Below, in pieces: positions 24,099-32,256 of a DNA stretch of 37,295 nt (position 1 is its first letter; the number at the start of each line of letters is the position of its first letter). Location: assembly GCA_023228825.1 (NCBI GenBank), contig JALOAL010000021.1, positions 1 to 37,295 of the forward strand, in the 5' to 3' direction. This DNA is from Dehalococcoidia bacterium. Its GTDB lineage: Bacteria; Chloroflexota; Dehalococcoidia; UBA2979. The notes under the pieces are model-generated. The model made no database searches. It was not told where the DNA came from and was given only the letters and a program-made list of their open reading frames with translations. The position numbers were made by a program, and so were the translations under genes.

Positions 24099-25054
24099 CA
24101 CGGCTGCCTCCGCAGCCAGGTGGCCCGTAGCCCCACGTCCACCAGCAGCAGCGCCGCGCCCGCCAGCGCGAACCACGGGCCGTACTCCCGGAACGCGATG
24201 AACTCCCGCTCGCCCACGCGGGAGCGCTCCAGTGCGCCGATCTCCTGGTAGGCCGCCGCCAGTTCCTCGGGCGTGCCGGCGTCGAAGAACGCACCGCCGG
24301 TGGGCTCCGCCAGTTGGCTCATCGCCTGCCGGTCCACCGGGTCCAGGCCCGCGCCGCTGCCGGGCACAATGCCAATGGTGTACACGCGCACGCCGATGGC
24401 CTGCGCCAGGCGGGCGGCGTCCACGGGCGCGATCTCGCCGGCATTGTTGGAACCGTCCGTGAGCAGCACCACCACGCGGCTGCGCGCGGGCGAGTCCTCC
24501 AGCAGGCCGAGCGCCTCCGCCATGCCGAGGCCGATCGCCGTGCCGTCCGGCACCAGGCCGGGCTCCAGTTGGTCGATGCGCGCCTGGATGGCGGCGATGT
24601 CGTTCGTGAGCGGCGACAGCGTGAGGGCGCGTGACTGGAAGGCGACGAGCCCCAGGCGGTCGCCCTGCAGCGTCTCCGCGAACTCGTCCAGCACTCGACG
24701 CGCGGCGTCCAGCCGGGTCTCCGTGCGGTCGAACCCCTGGCGCATGGAGGAGGAGACGTCCACCGCCGCCACGATGTCGATGCCTTCCTCGGGCAGCACG
24801 GTCACGGCGAGGCCCTCCCGGGGGCGGGCGAGCGCCACGACGAGCATGACGATGGCCGCCGCGCGGAAGGCGTCCGGCAGCCAACGCAGGCGCAGGCGCC
24901 ACGTGGTGCGCGCAGCCGCCGCCAGCACGCCCGCGTCCGCGACCGTCGCAGACGGCCGGGGCGCCCTCCAGCGCCACGCCAGCAGCAGGCCGAGCGGCAG
25001 CAGCAGGAGCAGCGCCGCCGGCGCGCCCAGGGTGGCGCCGGTACCCGAGATCAC
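24098..25054 (-). CDS. BatA-like VWA membrane protein
   Basis: 318 residues from a GTG. There are hydrophobic segments near residues 12-26 and 64-76, a VWA domain with the intact MIDAS D-V-S-S-S-M and L-L-T-D-G-S-N-N, and a C-terminal membrane segment. BatA-type proteins carry an aerotolerance-related name and are thought to work with MoxR ATPases in envelope stress. It lies 13 bases after the batD-like gene, and its stop overlaps the batBC start as TGATG. Confidence 0.9.
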   Translation of the reverse strand: MISGTGATLGAPAALLLLLPLGLLLAWRWRAPRPSATVADAGVLAAAARTTWRLRLRWLPDAFRAAAIVMLVVALARPREGLAVTVLPEEGIDIVAAVDVSSSMRQGFDRTETRLDAARRVLDEFAETLQGDRLGLVAFQSRALTLSPLTNDIAAIQARIDQLEPGLVPDGTAIGLGMAEALGLLEDSPARSRVVVLLTDGSNNAGEIAPVDAARLAQAIGVRVYTIGIVPGSGAGLDPVDRQAMSQLAEPTGGAFFDAGTPEELAAAYQEIGALERSRVGEREFIAFREYGPWFALAGAALLLVDVGLRATWLRRQP

Positions 25055-25067
25055 CCGGCGCCCGTGT

Positions 25068-26078
25068 TCATAGGGCCACCGCCGTCTCCGCTTCCGCGAG
25101 CGACACTCGAGACGGGCGCGAGAGTTCGACGATCTCGTAGGCGACGGTGAGGTCGTGGTCTGCGGAGGCGGGGTCCGGGTAGTGGCGGGCGTAGACGGCT
25201 CGGTCGCAGCGGTCGAGCAGGCCGGCGACCAGCCGCGCCTGCCAGCGGTCCACCCCGTGCGCCGTCATGCGCCGTTCCAGTTCGCTGGTGGTGAGGGCGG
25301 CCGCGTTGAAGCCGAAGCGCTCGCCCAGGTACTCCCGCACCGCCAGCGCGATGGCGCCGTAGTACTCCTGGAACGCCTCCTCCGTGTGGAGGCGGCCGCG
25401 ACGCTGTGTGTCCAGCCGCTCGCGCGCGCGCGCCTCCGCGCCCTCGGGGAGCGCCTCGGGCTCCTCCGTCACCGGGCGGCGGCGCCACCAGAGGGCCGCC
25501 ACCGCGAGGGCGCCCGCCACCAGTACGACGCCGGCCGACACCGCGACGGGCGTGAGCCACGCGGGAGGCGCGCCCGCGACCGTGAGTTGCGGCTTCAGCG
25601 GACGCAACGTCGCATCGCCGGGGGTGCGGACGGAGATGACGGTCATGACCGGCCCCTGCGCCACGGACGCGCCGGTGGCGCCGTCCTCGCGCAGCCAGCG
25701 CACGTGCACCTGTCCCGCGCCCACCTCGCCGAGCGCGAACACCTGGTAGCGGAAGGTGTACGTGGTCACCACGCTCCCATCCGCCTGCGCCTCGCTCTGC
25801 GGCTGGGCGTCGCCCAGCACCTCGGCGCCGGGGATGGCGGGGCGCTCCGCCGTGACGACGATGTCCGAGGCGTGCTGGACGCGCACCTCCAGCGCCACGC
25901 GGTCGCCGATGGTGGCGGCGGGCGGCGAGAAGGCGGCGCTCACGGCCATCTCCGGCTCCCGCTGCTGCGCCTGCACGCCGGAGGCGAGGAGCAACGCCAC
26001 GACGACGGAGACGAGGGAGACGAGGACGGCGATGACGGTGCGCGCGCGGAGCACCGGAGCGGCGCGCGCGGCGTTCAT
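25068..26078 (-). CDS. BatD-like exported protein with one membrane anchor
   Basis: 336 residues. A signal peptide (V-I-A-V-L-V-S-L-V-S-V-V-V-A-L-L-L-A-S-G-V-Q-A-Q) precedes a beta-sandwich region (V-A-L-E-V-R-V-Q; T-Y-T-F-R-Y-Q-V), one membrane segment near residue 185 and a helical cytoplasmic domain (Y-Y-G-A-I-A-L-A-V-R-E-Y-L). This layout is that of BatD/DUF4381-like proteins of Bat operons. Its ATG overlaps the DUF58 stop as ATGA. Position and topology drive the call; sequence similarity is weak in this family. Confidence 0.75.
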   Translation of the reverse strand: MNAARAAPVLRARTVIAVLVSLVSVVVALLLASGVQAQQREPEMAVSAAFSPPAATIGDRVALEVRVQHASDIVVTAERPAIPGAEVLGDAQPQSEAQADGSVVTTYTFRYQVFALGEVGAGQVHVRWLREDGATGASVAQGPVMTVISVRTPGDATLRPLKPQLTVAGAPPAWLTPVAVSAGVVLVAGALAVAALWWRRRPVTEEPEALPEGAEARARERLDTQRRGRLHTEEAFQEYYGAIALAVREYLGERFGFNAAALTTSELERRMTAHGVDRWQARLVAGLLDRCDRAVYARHYPDPASADHDLTVAYEIVELSRPSRVSLAEAETAVAL

Positions 26079-26986
26079 CGGGCTCCCTGCGCACGGCGAC
26101 GGAAGAACGCGGCCATGGGTGGCGCCACATCCTGGTCCAGGCGCACCTCCACCTGGTCGACGCCGGCGGCGGCCAGGCGGGCATCGCGAGTGGCGGCGCG
26201 CTCAGCGGCGGCCCGGGCGTAGCGTGCGCGCACCTCGGCGTCCGAGGTGTCCACCAGCAGGTGGCGGCCGGTCTCGGCGTCCGCCACGTCCAGCAGGCCG
26301 ACGTCCGGGAGCGCCCGGTCCAGCGGGTCCACCAGCACCAGGGCCACCACATCGTGCCGGCGGGCGAGCGTCTGCAGCGCCTCCTCGTAGCCCTCGGTGA
26401 AGAAGTCCGAGACCACGAAGACCAGCGAGCGCCGGCGCAGCACGCGGCCCAGGTGCTCCAGGGCCGGGGCCATGGATGTGCCTCGTCGCGGCGCGATGTC
26501 CGCCTGCAGGACGTCGCGCACCTGGCGCAGGACGTGGCGCACGCCCCGCCTCGGCTCCACGAAGGCGTCCACGCCGTCGCTGAACGTGAGCAGGCCGGTG
26601 CGGTCGTTGTTGTAGGAGGCGGCGAAGCCCAGCAGCGCGACCAGTTCCGCCGCGGCCCGCAGCCGGCCGCCGTCCGGGCTCGCCGCCAGCATCGAGGCGG
26701 AACGGTCGACCGCGCAGACCAGCGTCAGGTCGCGCTCCTCCACGTACTCCTTCACCCAGGGCGTGCCCATGCGCGCGGTGACGTTCCAGTCGATGCGGCG
26801 CACATCGTCCCCGGGCACGTACTCGCGCGCCTCGGCGAACTCGATGCCGGAGCCACGGAAGACGGAGCGGTAGTTCCCCGCCACCTGCGAGGAGACGAAG
26901 CGCCGCGTGCGGATCTCGATGCCGCGCACGCGGCCGGGCAGTCCGGAAGAGACGGCCAGCGGATCGAGGGGCGCAGAGGGGGACAC
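26075..26986 (-). CDS. DUF58 soluble protein of the bat operon
   Basis: 303 residues from a GTG ten bases after moxR. E-Y-V-P-G-D-D-V-R-R-I-D-W-N-V-T-A-R is the DUF58 signature, followed by a VWA-like fold with the complete D-R-S-A-S-M motif, so metal binding is plausible here, unlike in the first DUF58 protein. No membrane segment is seen. It is the usual partner of MoxR ATPases in moxR-DUF58-bat clusters. It overlaps the batD-like start by four bases. Confidence 0.9.
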   Translation of the reverse strand: MSPSAPLDPLAVSSGLPGRVRGIEIRTRRFVSSQVAGNYRSVFRGSGIEFAEAREYVPGDDVRRIDWNVTARMGTPWVKEYVEERDLTLVCAVDRSASMLAASPDGGRLRAAAELVALLGFAASYNNDRTGLLTFSDGVDAFVEPRRGVRHVLRQVRDVLQADIAPRRGTSMAPALEHLGRVLRRRSLVFVVSDFFTEGYEEALQTLARRHDVVALVLVDPLDRALPDVGLLDVADAETGRHLLVDTSDAEVRARYARAAAERAATRDARLAAAGVDQVEVRLDQDVAPPMAAFFRRRAQGAR

Positions 26987-26996
26987 GGGCGGCCGC

Positions 26997-27995
26997 CTAG
27001 GGGATCCCGACGCCCTCGAGGAGGGTGGCGACCACCTGGTCCGCGGAGACGCCTCGCGCTTCTGCCTCGTAGGTCAGCACCAGGCGGTGGCGCAGCACAT
27101 CCGGGGCGATGGCTTTGATGTCCTCCGGGGTCACGTAGTCGCGGCCGTGGATGAAGGCATAGGCCTGCGCCGCCCGTGCGAGGAACACCCCCGCGCGAGG
27201 GGAGGCGCCGTATTCGACCAGCGCGTCCAGGTCTGGCATGCGGTAGCGTTCCGGCTCCCGACTGGCCTCCACCAGGCGCACCACGTACTCGCGCAGCCGC
27301 TCGTTCACGTCCACCTGCTGGACGGCCGCCCGGAGGCTCGCGATCTCCGTGATCGAGACGGCGGCGCGCGCCCCCGTCTCCTCGCCACCGAGGGCGCGCG
27401 CAAGGATCTCGCGTTCCTCATCACGCTCCGGGTAGTCGACGACGATCTTCATCATGAAGCGGTCGAGTTGCGCCTCTGGCAGCGGGTAGGTGCCCTCCTG
27501 CTCAATGGGGTTCTGGGTGGCCAGCACCAGGAACGGGTCCGGCAGCGGCAGCGACTCCCCGCCGATGGAGACGGTGCGCTCCTGCATGGCCTCCAGCAGG
27601 GCGGACTGCACCTTGGCCGGCGCGCGGTTGATCTCGTCCGCCAGCACGATGTTGGCGAAGATCGGCCCGCGCCGGACGTGGAACTCGCCCTCCTGGGGGT
27701 TGAAGACCAGCGTGCCGGTGACGTCCGCTGGCAGCAGGTCCGGCGTGAACTGGATGCGCGCGAACGTGCACTCCAGCGCTGCGGCCAGCGTGGACACAGT
27801 GAGCGTCTTCGCCAGCCCCGGCACGCCCTCCACCAGCGCGTGGTTGTTGGTCAGCAGCGCCACGAGGAGGCGGTCGACCAGGTCCTGCTGCCCCACGATG
27901 ACCCGCCCGATCTCGCGACGGATCGCGTCCACCTCCGCGTGCTGACGCGTCGCCGGAAACGGCGCTCCCGGACCAAGGTCGGCAGGCTGGGCCAT
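26997..27995 (-). CDS. MoxR-family AAA+ ATPase (second copy)
   Basis: 332 residues, ATG behind GAGGG. Walker A is E-G-V-P-G-L-A-K-T, Walker B V-L-A-D-E-I-N-R-A, sensor A-T-Q-N-P-I-E-Q-E-G-T-Y. Close to the first MoxR in the core but divergent at both ends, so an old paralogue, not a recent duplicate. It heads the five-gene operon moxR-DUF58-batD-batA-batBC, proposed to act on membrane-bound VWA proteins. A GGTACACTC element precedes it by about 30 bases. Confidence 0.93.
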   Translation of the reverse strand: MAQPADLGPGAPFPATRQHAEVDAIRREIGRVIVGQQDLVDRLLVALLTNNHALVEGVPGLAKTLTVSTLAAALECTFARIQFTPDLLPADVTGTLVFNPQEGEFHVRRGPIFANIVLADEINRAPAKVQSALLEAMQERTVSIGGESLPLPDPFLVLATQNPIEQEGTYPLPEAQLDRFMMKIVVDYPERDEEREILARALGGEETGARAAVSITEIASLRAAVQQVDVNERLREYVVRLVEASREPERYRMPDLDALVEYGASPRAGVFLARAAQAYAFIHGRDYVTPEDIKAIAPDVLRHRLVLTYEAEARGVSADQVVATLLEGVGIP

Positions 27996-28023
27996 GGCAT
28001 CCCTCGCGGCAGGTGGTCCATTC

Positions 28024-28032
28024 GAGTGTACC
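28024..28032 (-). promoter_or_regulatory. GGTACACTC element before the second moxR
   Basis: The minus strand reads GGTACACTC, identical to the two copies before the first moxR. TACACT as -10 would give a leader of about 22 bases including the ribosome-binding site. No -35 is recognisable. Confidence 0.45.
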
Positions 28033-28082
28033 GAACCACGCGACGCCTCGGTGGAGCGGCGGTGGGGGCGAGAGTTCGAACG

Positions 28083-28255
28083 CTACGACGACTCCCCCGC
28101 GGCCGCGCGCTCACCGAGGAACTTGCGGACGCCGTGAGGGAGCGAGGCTTCGGCCGGCCGCGATGGAAGACGGCGACCTCGTGGCCACCCTCGTGTAGTT
28201 CGCGCACGACGTGCGGGCCGATGAAGCGCGAGCGACCGAGGATGAGGATCCGCAT
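28083..28255 (-). pseudogene. Frameshifted, truncated NAD-dependent epimerase remnant
   Basis: From an ATG at 28255 the frame reads M-R-I-L-I-L-G-R-S-R-F-I-G-P-H-V-V-R-E-L, the Rossmann start of an NAD(P)-dependent sugar epimerase/reductase, on to V-A-V-F-H-R-G-R. Then a one-base loss within the GGCCGG run near 28151-28160 shifts the frame; the expected continuation E-A-S-L-P-H-G-V-R-K-F-L-G-E-R is in the next frame and ends at a TAG (28083-28085). Only about 57 of some 300 residues remain. The usual glycine-rich G-G-T is G-R-S. It lies between dnaE and the moxR promoter. Confidence 0.75.
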
Positions 28256-28277
28256 GCGCGGAGTCCAGGTGGCCCGC

Positions 28278-31200
28278 CTACCCGCCGACGGCGGCCAGGG
28301 CGCCGTCTCGCACCGGGGCGTCTGCGGCGCCGACCTCGCGGGCCTCACCGAGCACGCCGAGGATGGCCTTGAGGTGTGGGATGAGGCGCTCCACGGCTCC
28401 GGGTTCCACGCCGCCACGCTGCAGACGCACCGTGGCCCCACCGCGCTGCTGGACTTCGATCTCCACCGGCAGGGCGCCGGTCACCTGGTCTAGTTCGGCG
28501 AGCAGGCGGCGGATGCGGCGGCGGTCGGCGGCCTCGTCCGTGGTCTCCTCCATGCGCACCACCAGGCGGCGCGGGCCGGTGTCCGGGATCGGCACGCGGT
28601 CGCTGGGGGCGGCATCGTCACCGGCGGGCTCCACCACCTGCAGGTGACGCCGTGGGGGCGCCTCGTCCGAGGGGCCCCGACGGTCCGAGGGCGCACCGGC
28701 AGGGCCACCGCCGTTCGGGTCGCCGTTCGGGTCGCCGTTCGGGCCGCCGTTCGGGCCGGGGTTATACGGCGGCGACTGCCGCTCGCGCACGGCCTGGGGG
28801 GCGCGAGCGTTCGCGGCGCCGTACCCACCAAAGCCGCCCCCATAGCCGCCACCGGAGCGCACCTGGAACTTGGCTTGCTGGAAGTCCGCCGGCATGCGGC
28901 CGGCGTCCTGGTCGTACGCGCACGCCTCAAAGACCCCGGCGGAGATGCGGTCGCCGCGAGCACGGACGTTGACCTTCAGGAGCAGGATGTTGCCCTCGAA
29001 CAGCATGCCCGCGGCCTTGAAGCGCTCGTACGCCTCCGACCAGATCATGACCTCCGCCTGGCCGCTCATGTCCTCGATGTTGACAGCCGCAAAGGGCTTT
29101 CCCTGCTTGGTGGCGAGCGCGCGGATGCCTGTGATCAGGCCCGCGACGATCGCGTCGTGCCCGACCAGGTCGCCGTTGATCTCGGCTGCCTGGTGCGTGG
29201 TGTAGCGGCCCAGCGTGCGCGCCGCGGCGGAGAACGGGTGCTCCGAGATGTACGTGCCCAGCAGTTCCCGCTCCCACGCGAGGATCTGCGGCTGGGGGAT
29301 GCGCACCGCGTCCAGGTCCAGCGCCGGCAGCGGCGTGTTCACCTCGTCGCCGAACATGTCGAACATGCTCGTCTGGCCGGTGTCGCGCAGGCGCGCCTCC
29401 TGCTGGGCGAGCGAGAGCAGGCGGTCCACGCCGGTGATGACGGCGCCGCGGTCCGCCATGCTGTCCAGCGCCCCAGCCTTGGCCAGGGCCTCCAGCACGC
29501 GCTTGTTCACGTCGCGCGGGTTGATGCGACGGGCGAAGTCCTCCACGGACTCGTACTCGCCCTTCGCCTCGCGCTCTGCGATCAGGCCCTCCACGCCGCC
29601 CATGCCCACGTTCTTGATCTGCGCCAGGCCGAAGCGGATGGCCTCCGAGCCGTCCGCGTTGGTCTCGATGGAGAAGTTCACCTGGCTGCGGTTGACGTCC
29701 GGCTGCAACACGGCGATACCGAGGCGGTTGCACTCCGCGATCGCCTGCGCGATGCGGTCCGAGTTGCCGTTGGCGGCTTGCAGCACGGCGGTCATGTACT
29801 CCGCCGGGTAGTGCGCCTTGAGGTAGGCCGTCTGGTAGGCGATGGCGCCGTAGCAGACGGCGTGCGCCTTGTTGAAGGCGTAGCCGGCGAAGGGCTCGAT
29901 CAGGTCGAAGAGGTCGTTGCCGAGTTTCTCTTCGTACCCCTGCTCGCGGAGACCCTCCAGGAAGCGCTGGCGCTCCTCCACCATGACCGAGGCGATCTTC
30001 TTGCCCATGGCCTTGCGCATGACGTCCGCCTGGCCCAGCGAGTAGCCGGCGAACTTGCGGGCAATGTGCAGTACCTGCTCCTGGTAGGTGATGACGCCGT
30101 ACGTCTCTTCCAGGATCTCGCGCAGGTCCTCGTGCGCGTACCACGCCTCGGCGCGTCCGTGCTTGACGTCGATGTAGCGGGGGATCTGCTCCATGGGGCC
30201 GGGGCGGTAGAGGGCGACCATGGCGGAGAGTTCGGCCACGTTCTGCGGCTTCAACTCCATGACGTAGCGGCGCATGCCCGCAGACTCCATCTGGAACACG
30301 CCGAAGGTGTCGCCGTTGCCCAGCACCTCCGCCGTGGCGGCGTCCCCGTCCGGGATCTCCACCAGGTCCAGGTGCTCCCCGCGCCGCTCCTCGATCAGGT
30401 TCAGCGCCTTCTCCAGGATGGTGAGGTTGGTCAGACCGAGGTAGTCGACCTTCAGCAGGCCGATCTTGTCGATGTCCGCCATGGGGTATTGCGTGGTGGG
30501 GACGGAGAACTCGGAGTCCGCATCCTTGCTGGTCGCGCGCTGCAGCGGCACCACGTCCGTGAGCGGCTGGTTGGAGATCACCACACCGGCGGCGTGCGTG
30601 GAGGAGTGTCGGGCCACGCCCTCCAGCGCCTGGGCGGTGTCCACCAGTTCGCGCACCTGGGGCTCGCCCTCGTACGCCTGCTGGAGTTCGGAGGACTGCT
30701 TCAGGGCGTCCGCCAGCGAGATGTGCAGCGCGTCCGGCACCATGCGCGCGATGCGGTCGGCCGCACCGAAGTCCATGCCCAGCGCTCGGCCCGTGTCGCG
30801 GATAGCGGCCTTCGCGCCCAGCGTGCCGAAGGTGCAGATCTGGGCCACGCGGTCGCGGCCGTACTTCTCCACCGTGTAGCGGATGATCTGCTCGCGGCGG
30901 TCGTCCGCGAAGTCGAAGTCCACGTCCGGCATGCTCAGGCGCTCCGGGTTCAGGAAGCGCTCGAAGACCAGGCCCCAGGACATCGGCTCAATGTCCGTGA
31001 CGTCCAGCGTGTACAGGATGATGGAGGACGCCGCCGAACCTCGGACGCCCATGCGGACGCCGTTCGCCTTCGCGTAGTTGGCGATGTCCTGGACGATCAG
31101 CATGTACTCGTCAAAGCCGGTCTGGGCGACCACGTCCAACTCGTAGCGCAGGCGCTCCAGGTGGGCGTCCGTCACGTCCGGGTAGCGGCGGTAGAGGCCC

Positions 31201-32099
31201 TGGTGGCACAAGTCGTGCAGGTGCTCGCGGGCGGTCTTGCCCTCCGGGATGCCGGGGTTCGGCAACTCCGTGCGGCCAAACTGCAGGTCGATGTTGACGC
31301 GCTCCGCGATCTCCCAGGTGTTGTCCGCCGCCTCCGGGTGATCCGGGAAGAGCGAGCGCATCTCCTCCTCGCTGCGGAGGTAGAAGGTGCTGCCGTCCAA
31401 CTTGAAGCGGCCCTCGTCATGGATCGTGCTGTTGGAGCCGATGCAGAGCAGGACCTCATGCGCGCGGTGGTCGTCCGGGTTCGTGTAGTGGGAGTCGTTG
31501 GTGACCACGGTGGGCAGGTCCAGGCGCCTGGCCAGGTCGAACACCCGAGGCATCAGCGGCGTGAACTCCGCGATGCCGTGCTCCATGGTCTCCAGGTAAT
31601 AGCGGTCCTTGAAGACGTCGCTGAACCAGCCGGCCACCTCCATGGCCTTGCGCTCGTCGTCCTCACGCAGGGCGGACATGAACTCGCCGGACGGGCAGCC
31701 GGAGAGCGCGATGAGGCCCTCTGAGTGCGCTTCCAGCAGTTCCTTGTCCATGCGCGGGCGGTAGTAGAAGCCCTCCAGGTGCGAAGCGGAGGACAACTTC
31801 AGGAGGTTGCGGTAGCCGGTCTCGTTCTCCGCCAGCAGCGTCAGGTGATGGGGCCAGCGGTTCTTGGCGTCCTTGTCGTGCCGCGACCCGGGCGCCACGT
31901 ACGCCTCGATGCCGATGATGGGCTTCACACCGTGCTTCTTGGCGGTGGAGTAGAACTCGATCGCGCCGTACAGGGCGCCGTGGTCCGTGATCGCCAGCGC
32001 GCCCTGGCCCAGTTCCTTCGCTCGCTTCACCAGCGGCTCGATCTTGGACATTCCGTCCAGCAGCGAGTACTCGGTGTGGGTGTGAAGGTGGGCAAACAT
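28278..32099 (-). CDS. dnaE: DNA polymerase III alpha subunit DnaE
   Basis: 1273 residues. The PHP domain starts H-L-H-T-H-T-E-Y-S-L-L-D-G, with I-T-D-H-G and T-N-D-S-H-Y; its metal-ligand residues look intact, so it may have proofreading activity as in some other bacteria. The polymerase core has G-S-A-A-S-S near 354 and catalytic P-D-V-D-F-D-F at 391-397. A tandem helix-hairpin-helix region, an OB fold (V-A-G-L-I-T-G-I-R) and a C-terminal domain follow. A Gly/Asn/Pro-rich linker near residues 1095-1130 is encoded by tandem 12-base repeats and separates the last domain. This is DnaE1-like, not the shorter DnaE2/ImuC. The upstream region carries a LexA-type box and a DnaA box. Confidence 0.96.
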   Translation of the reverse strand: MFAHLHTHTEYSLLDGMSKIEPLVKRAKELGQGALAITDHGALYGAIEFYSTAKKHGVKPIIGIEAYVAPGSRHDKDAKNRWPHHLTLLAENETGYRNLLKLSSASHLEGFYYRPRMDKELLEAHSEGLIALSGCPSGEFMSALREDDERKAMEVAGWFSDVFKDRYYLETMEHGIAEFTPLMPRVFDLARRLDLPTVVTNDSHYTNPDDHRAHEVLLCIGSNSTIHDEGRFKLDGSTFYLRSEEEMRSLFPDHPEAADNTWEIAERVNIDLQFGRTELPNPGIPEGKTAREHLHDLCHQGLYRRYPDVTDAHLERLRYELDVVAQTGFDEYMLIVQDIANYAKANGVRMGVRGSAASSIILYTLDVTDIEPMSWGLVFERFLNPERLSMPDVDFDFADDRREQIIRYTVEKYGRDRVAQICTFGTLGAKAAIRDTGRALGMDFGAADRIARMVPDALHISLADALKQSSELQQAYEGEPQVRELVDTAQALEGVARHSSTHAAGVVISNQPLTDVVPLQRATSKDADSEFSVPTTQYPMADIDKIGLLKVDYLGLTNLTILEKALNLIEERRGEHLDLVEIPDGDAATAEVLGNGDTFGVFQMESAGMRRYVMELKPQNVAELSAMVALYRPGPMEQIPRYIDVKHGRAEAWYAHEDLREILEETYGVITYQEQVLHIARKFAGYSLGQADVMRKAMGKKIASVMVEERQRFLEGLREQGYEEKLGNDLFDLIEPFAGYAFNKAHAVCYGAIAYQTAYLKAHYPAEYMTAVLQAANGNSDRIAQAIAECNRLGIAVLQPDVNRSQVNFSIETNADGSEAIRFGLAQIKNVGMGGVEGLIAEREAKGEYESVEDFARRINPRDVNKRVLEALAKAGALDSMADRGAVITGVDRLLSLAQQEARLRDTGQTSMFDMFGDEVNTPLPALDLDAVRIPQPQILAWERELLGTYISEHPFSAAARTLGRYTTHQAAEINGDLVGHDAIVAGLITGIRALATKQGKPFAAVNIEDMSGQAEVMIWSEAYERFKAAGMLFEGNILLLKVNVRARGDRISAGVFEACAYDQDAGRMPADFQQAKFQVRSGGGYGGGFGGYGAANARAPQAVRERQSPPYNPGPNGGPNGDPNGDPNGGGPAGAPSDRRGPSDEAPPRRHLQVVEPAGDDAAPSDRVPIPDTGPRRLVVRMEETTDEAADRRRIRRLLAELDQVTGALPVEIEVQQRGGATVRLQRGGVEPGAVERLIPHLKAILGVLGEAREVGAADAPVRDGALAAVGG
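28711..28758. repeat. Four tandem 12-base repeats in the dnaE linker
   Basis: Units CCGTTCGGGTCG, twice, then CCGTTCGGGCCG, twice. They encode P-N-G-(D/G) repeats in a disordered linker of DnaE. The unit length keeps the frame, so copy number can vary without harm. Confidence 0.9.
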
Positions 32100-32123
32100 G
32101 GGGCCGGACCGCCAGGTGTGATG

Positions 32124-32132
32124 TGTGGATAA
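32124..32132 (-). promoter_or_regulatory. DnaA box upstream of dnaE
   Basis: The minus strand reads TTATCCACA, a perfect match to the consensus DnaA box, 25 bases before the dnaE ATG. It may sit at or near the promoter -10. Only one box is seen, so this is not an origin. Confidence 0.6.
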
Positions 32133-32141
32133 CTGATCATC

Positions 32142-32158
32142 CGCGCATCAGATGCGCG
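32142..32158. repeat. Inverted repeat between the DnaA box and the LexA-type box
   Basis: CGCGCATC (32142-32149), A, GATGCGCG (32151-32158) is a perfect 8-bp inverted repeat. It touches the LexA-type box, sharing two bases with it. It may be a further operator or a leader hairpin. Confidence 0.55.
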
Positions 32159-32170
32159 AACGGGCGTTCG
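32157..32170. promoter_or_regulatory. LexA-type SOS box upstream of dnaE
   Basis: CGAACGGGCGTTCG fits CGAAC-N4-GTTCG at all ten fixed positions. It lies 58 bases upstream of the dnaE ATG. It has the same flanks as the mrfA distal box, so the same regulator is likely. Confidence 0.7.
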
Positions 32171-32256
32171 GAAAGGCCCGAGCGCCAACCTAGCACTTCC
32201 CGCCTCCGCGCCGCCACTCTGGAGCGGCGCGGAGGTCGGTTCGAGGCGTCTGAGGG

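Noticed and set aside
22260..24977. A 905-residue open frame on the minus strand.
   Set aside because: Its first ~290 residues are batA read out of frame (Gly/Arg/Ala-rich). The real gene starts at ATG 24098.
28711..28758. Possible CRISPR-like array.
   Set aside because: Units are 12 bases in tandem without spacers and encode an in-frame protein linker.
28644..31724. A 1026-residue frame on the plus strand opposite dnaE.
   Set aside because: It is the antisense shadow of dnaE, rich in Val/Arg/His/Leu, with no family motif. Long false frames are common at this GC content.
32124..32170. Possible replication origin near dnaE.
   Set aside because: There is only one DnaA box, no AT-rich unwinding region and no dnaA/dnaN neighbours.
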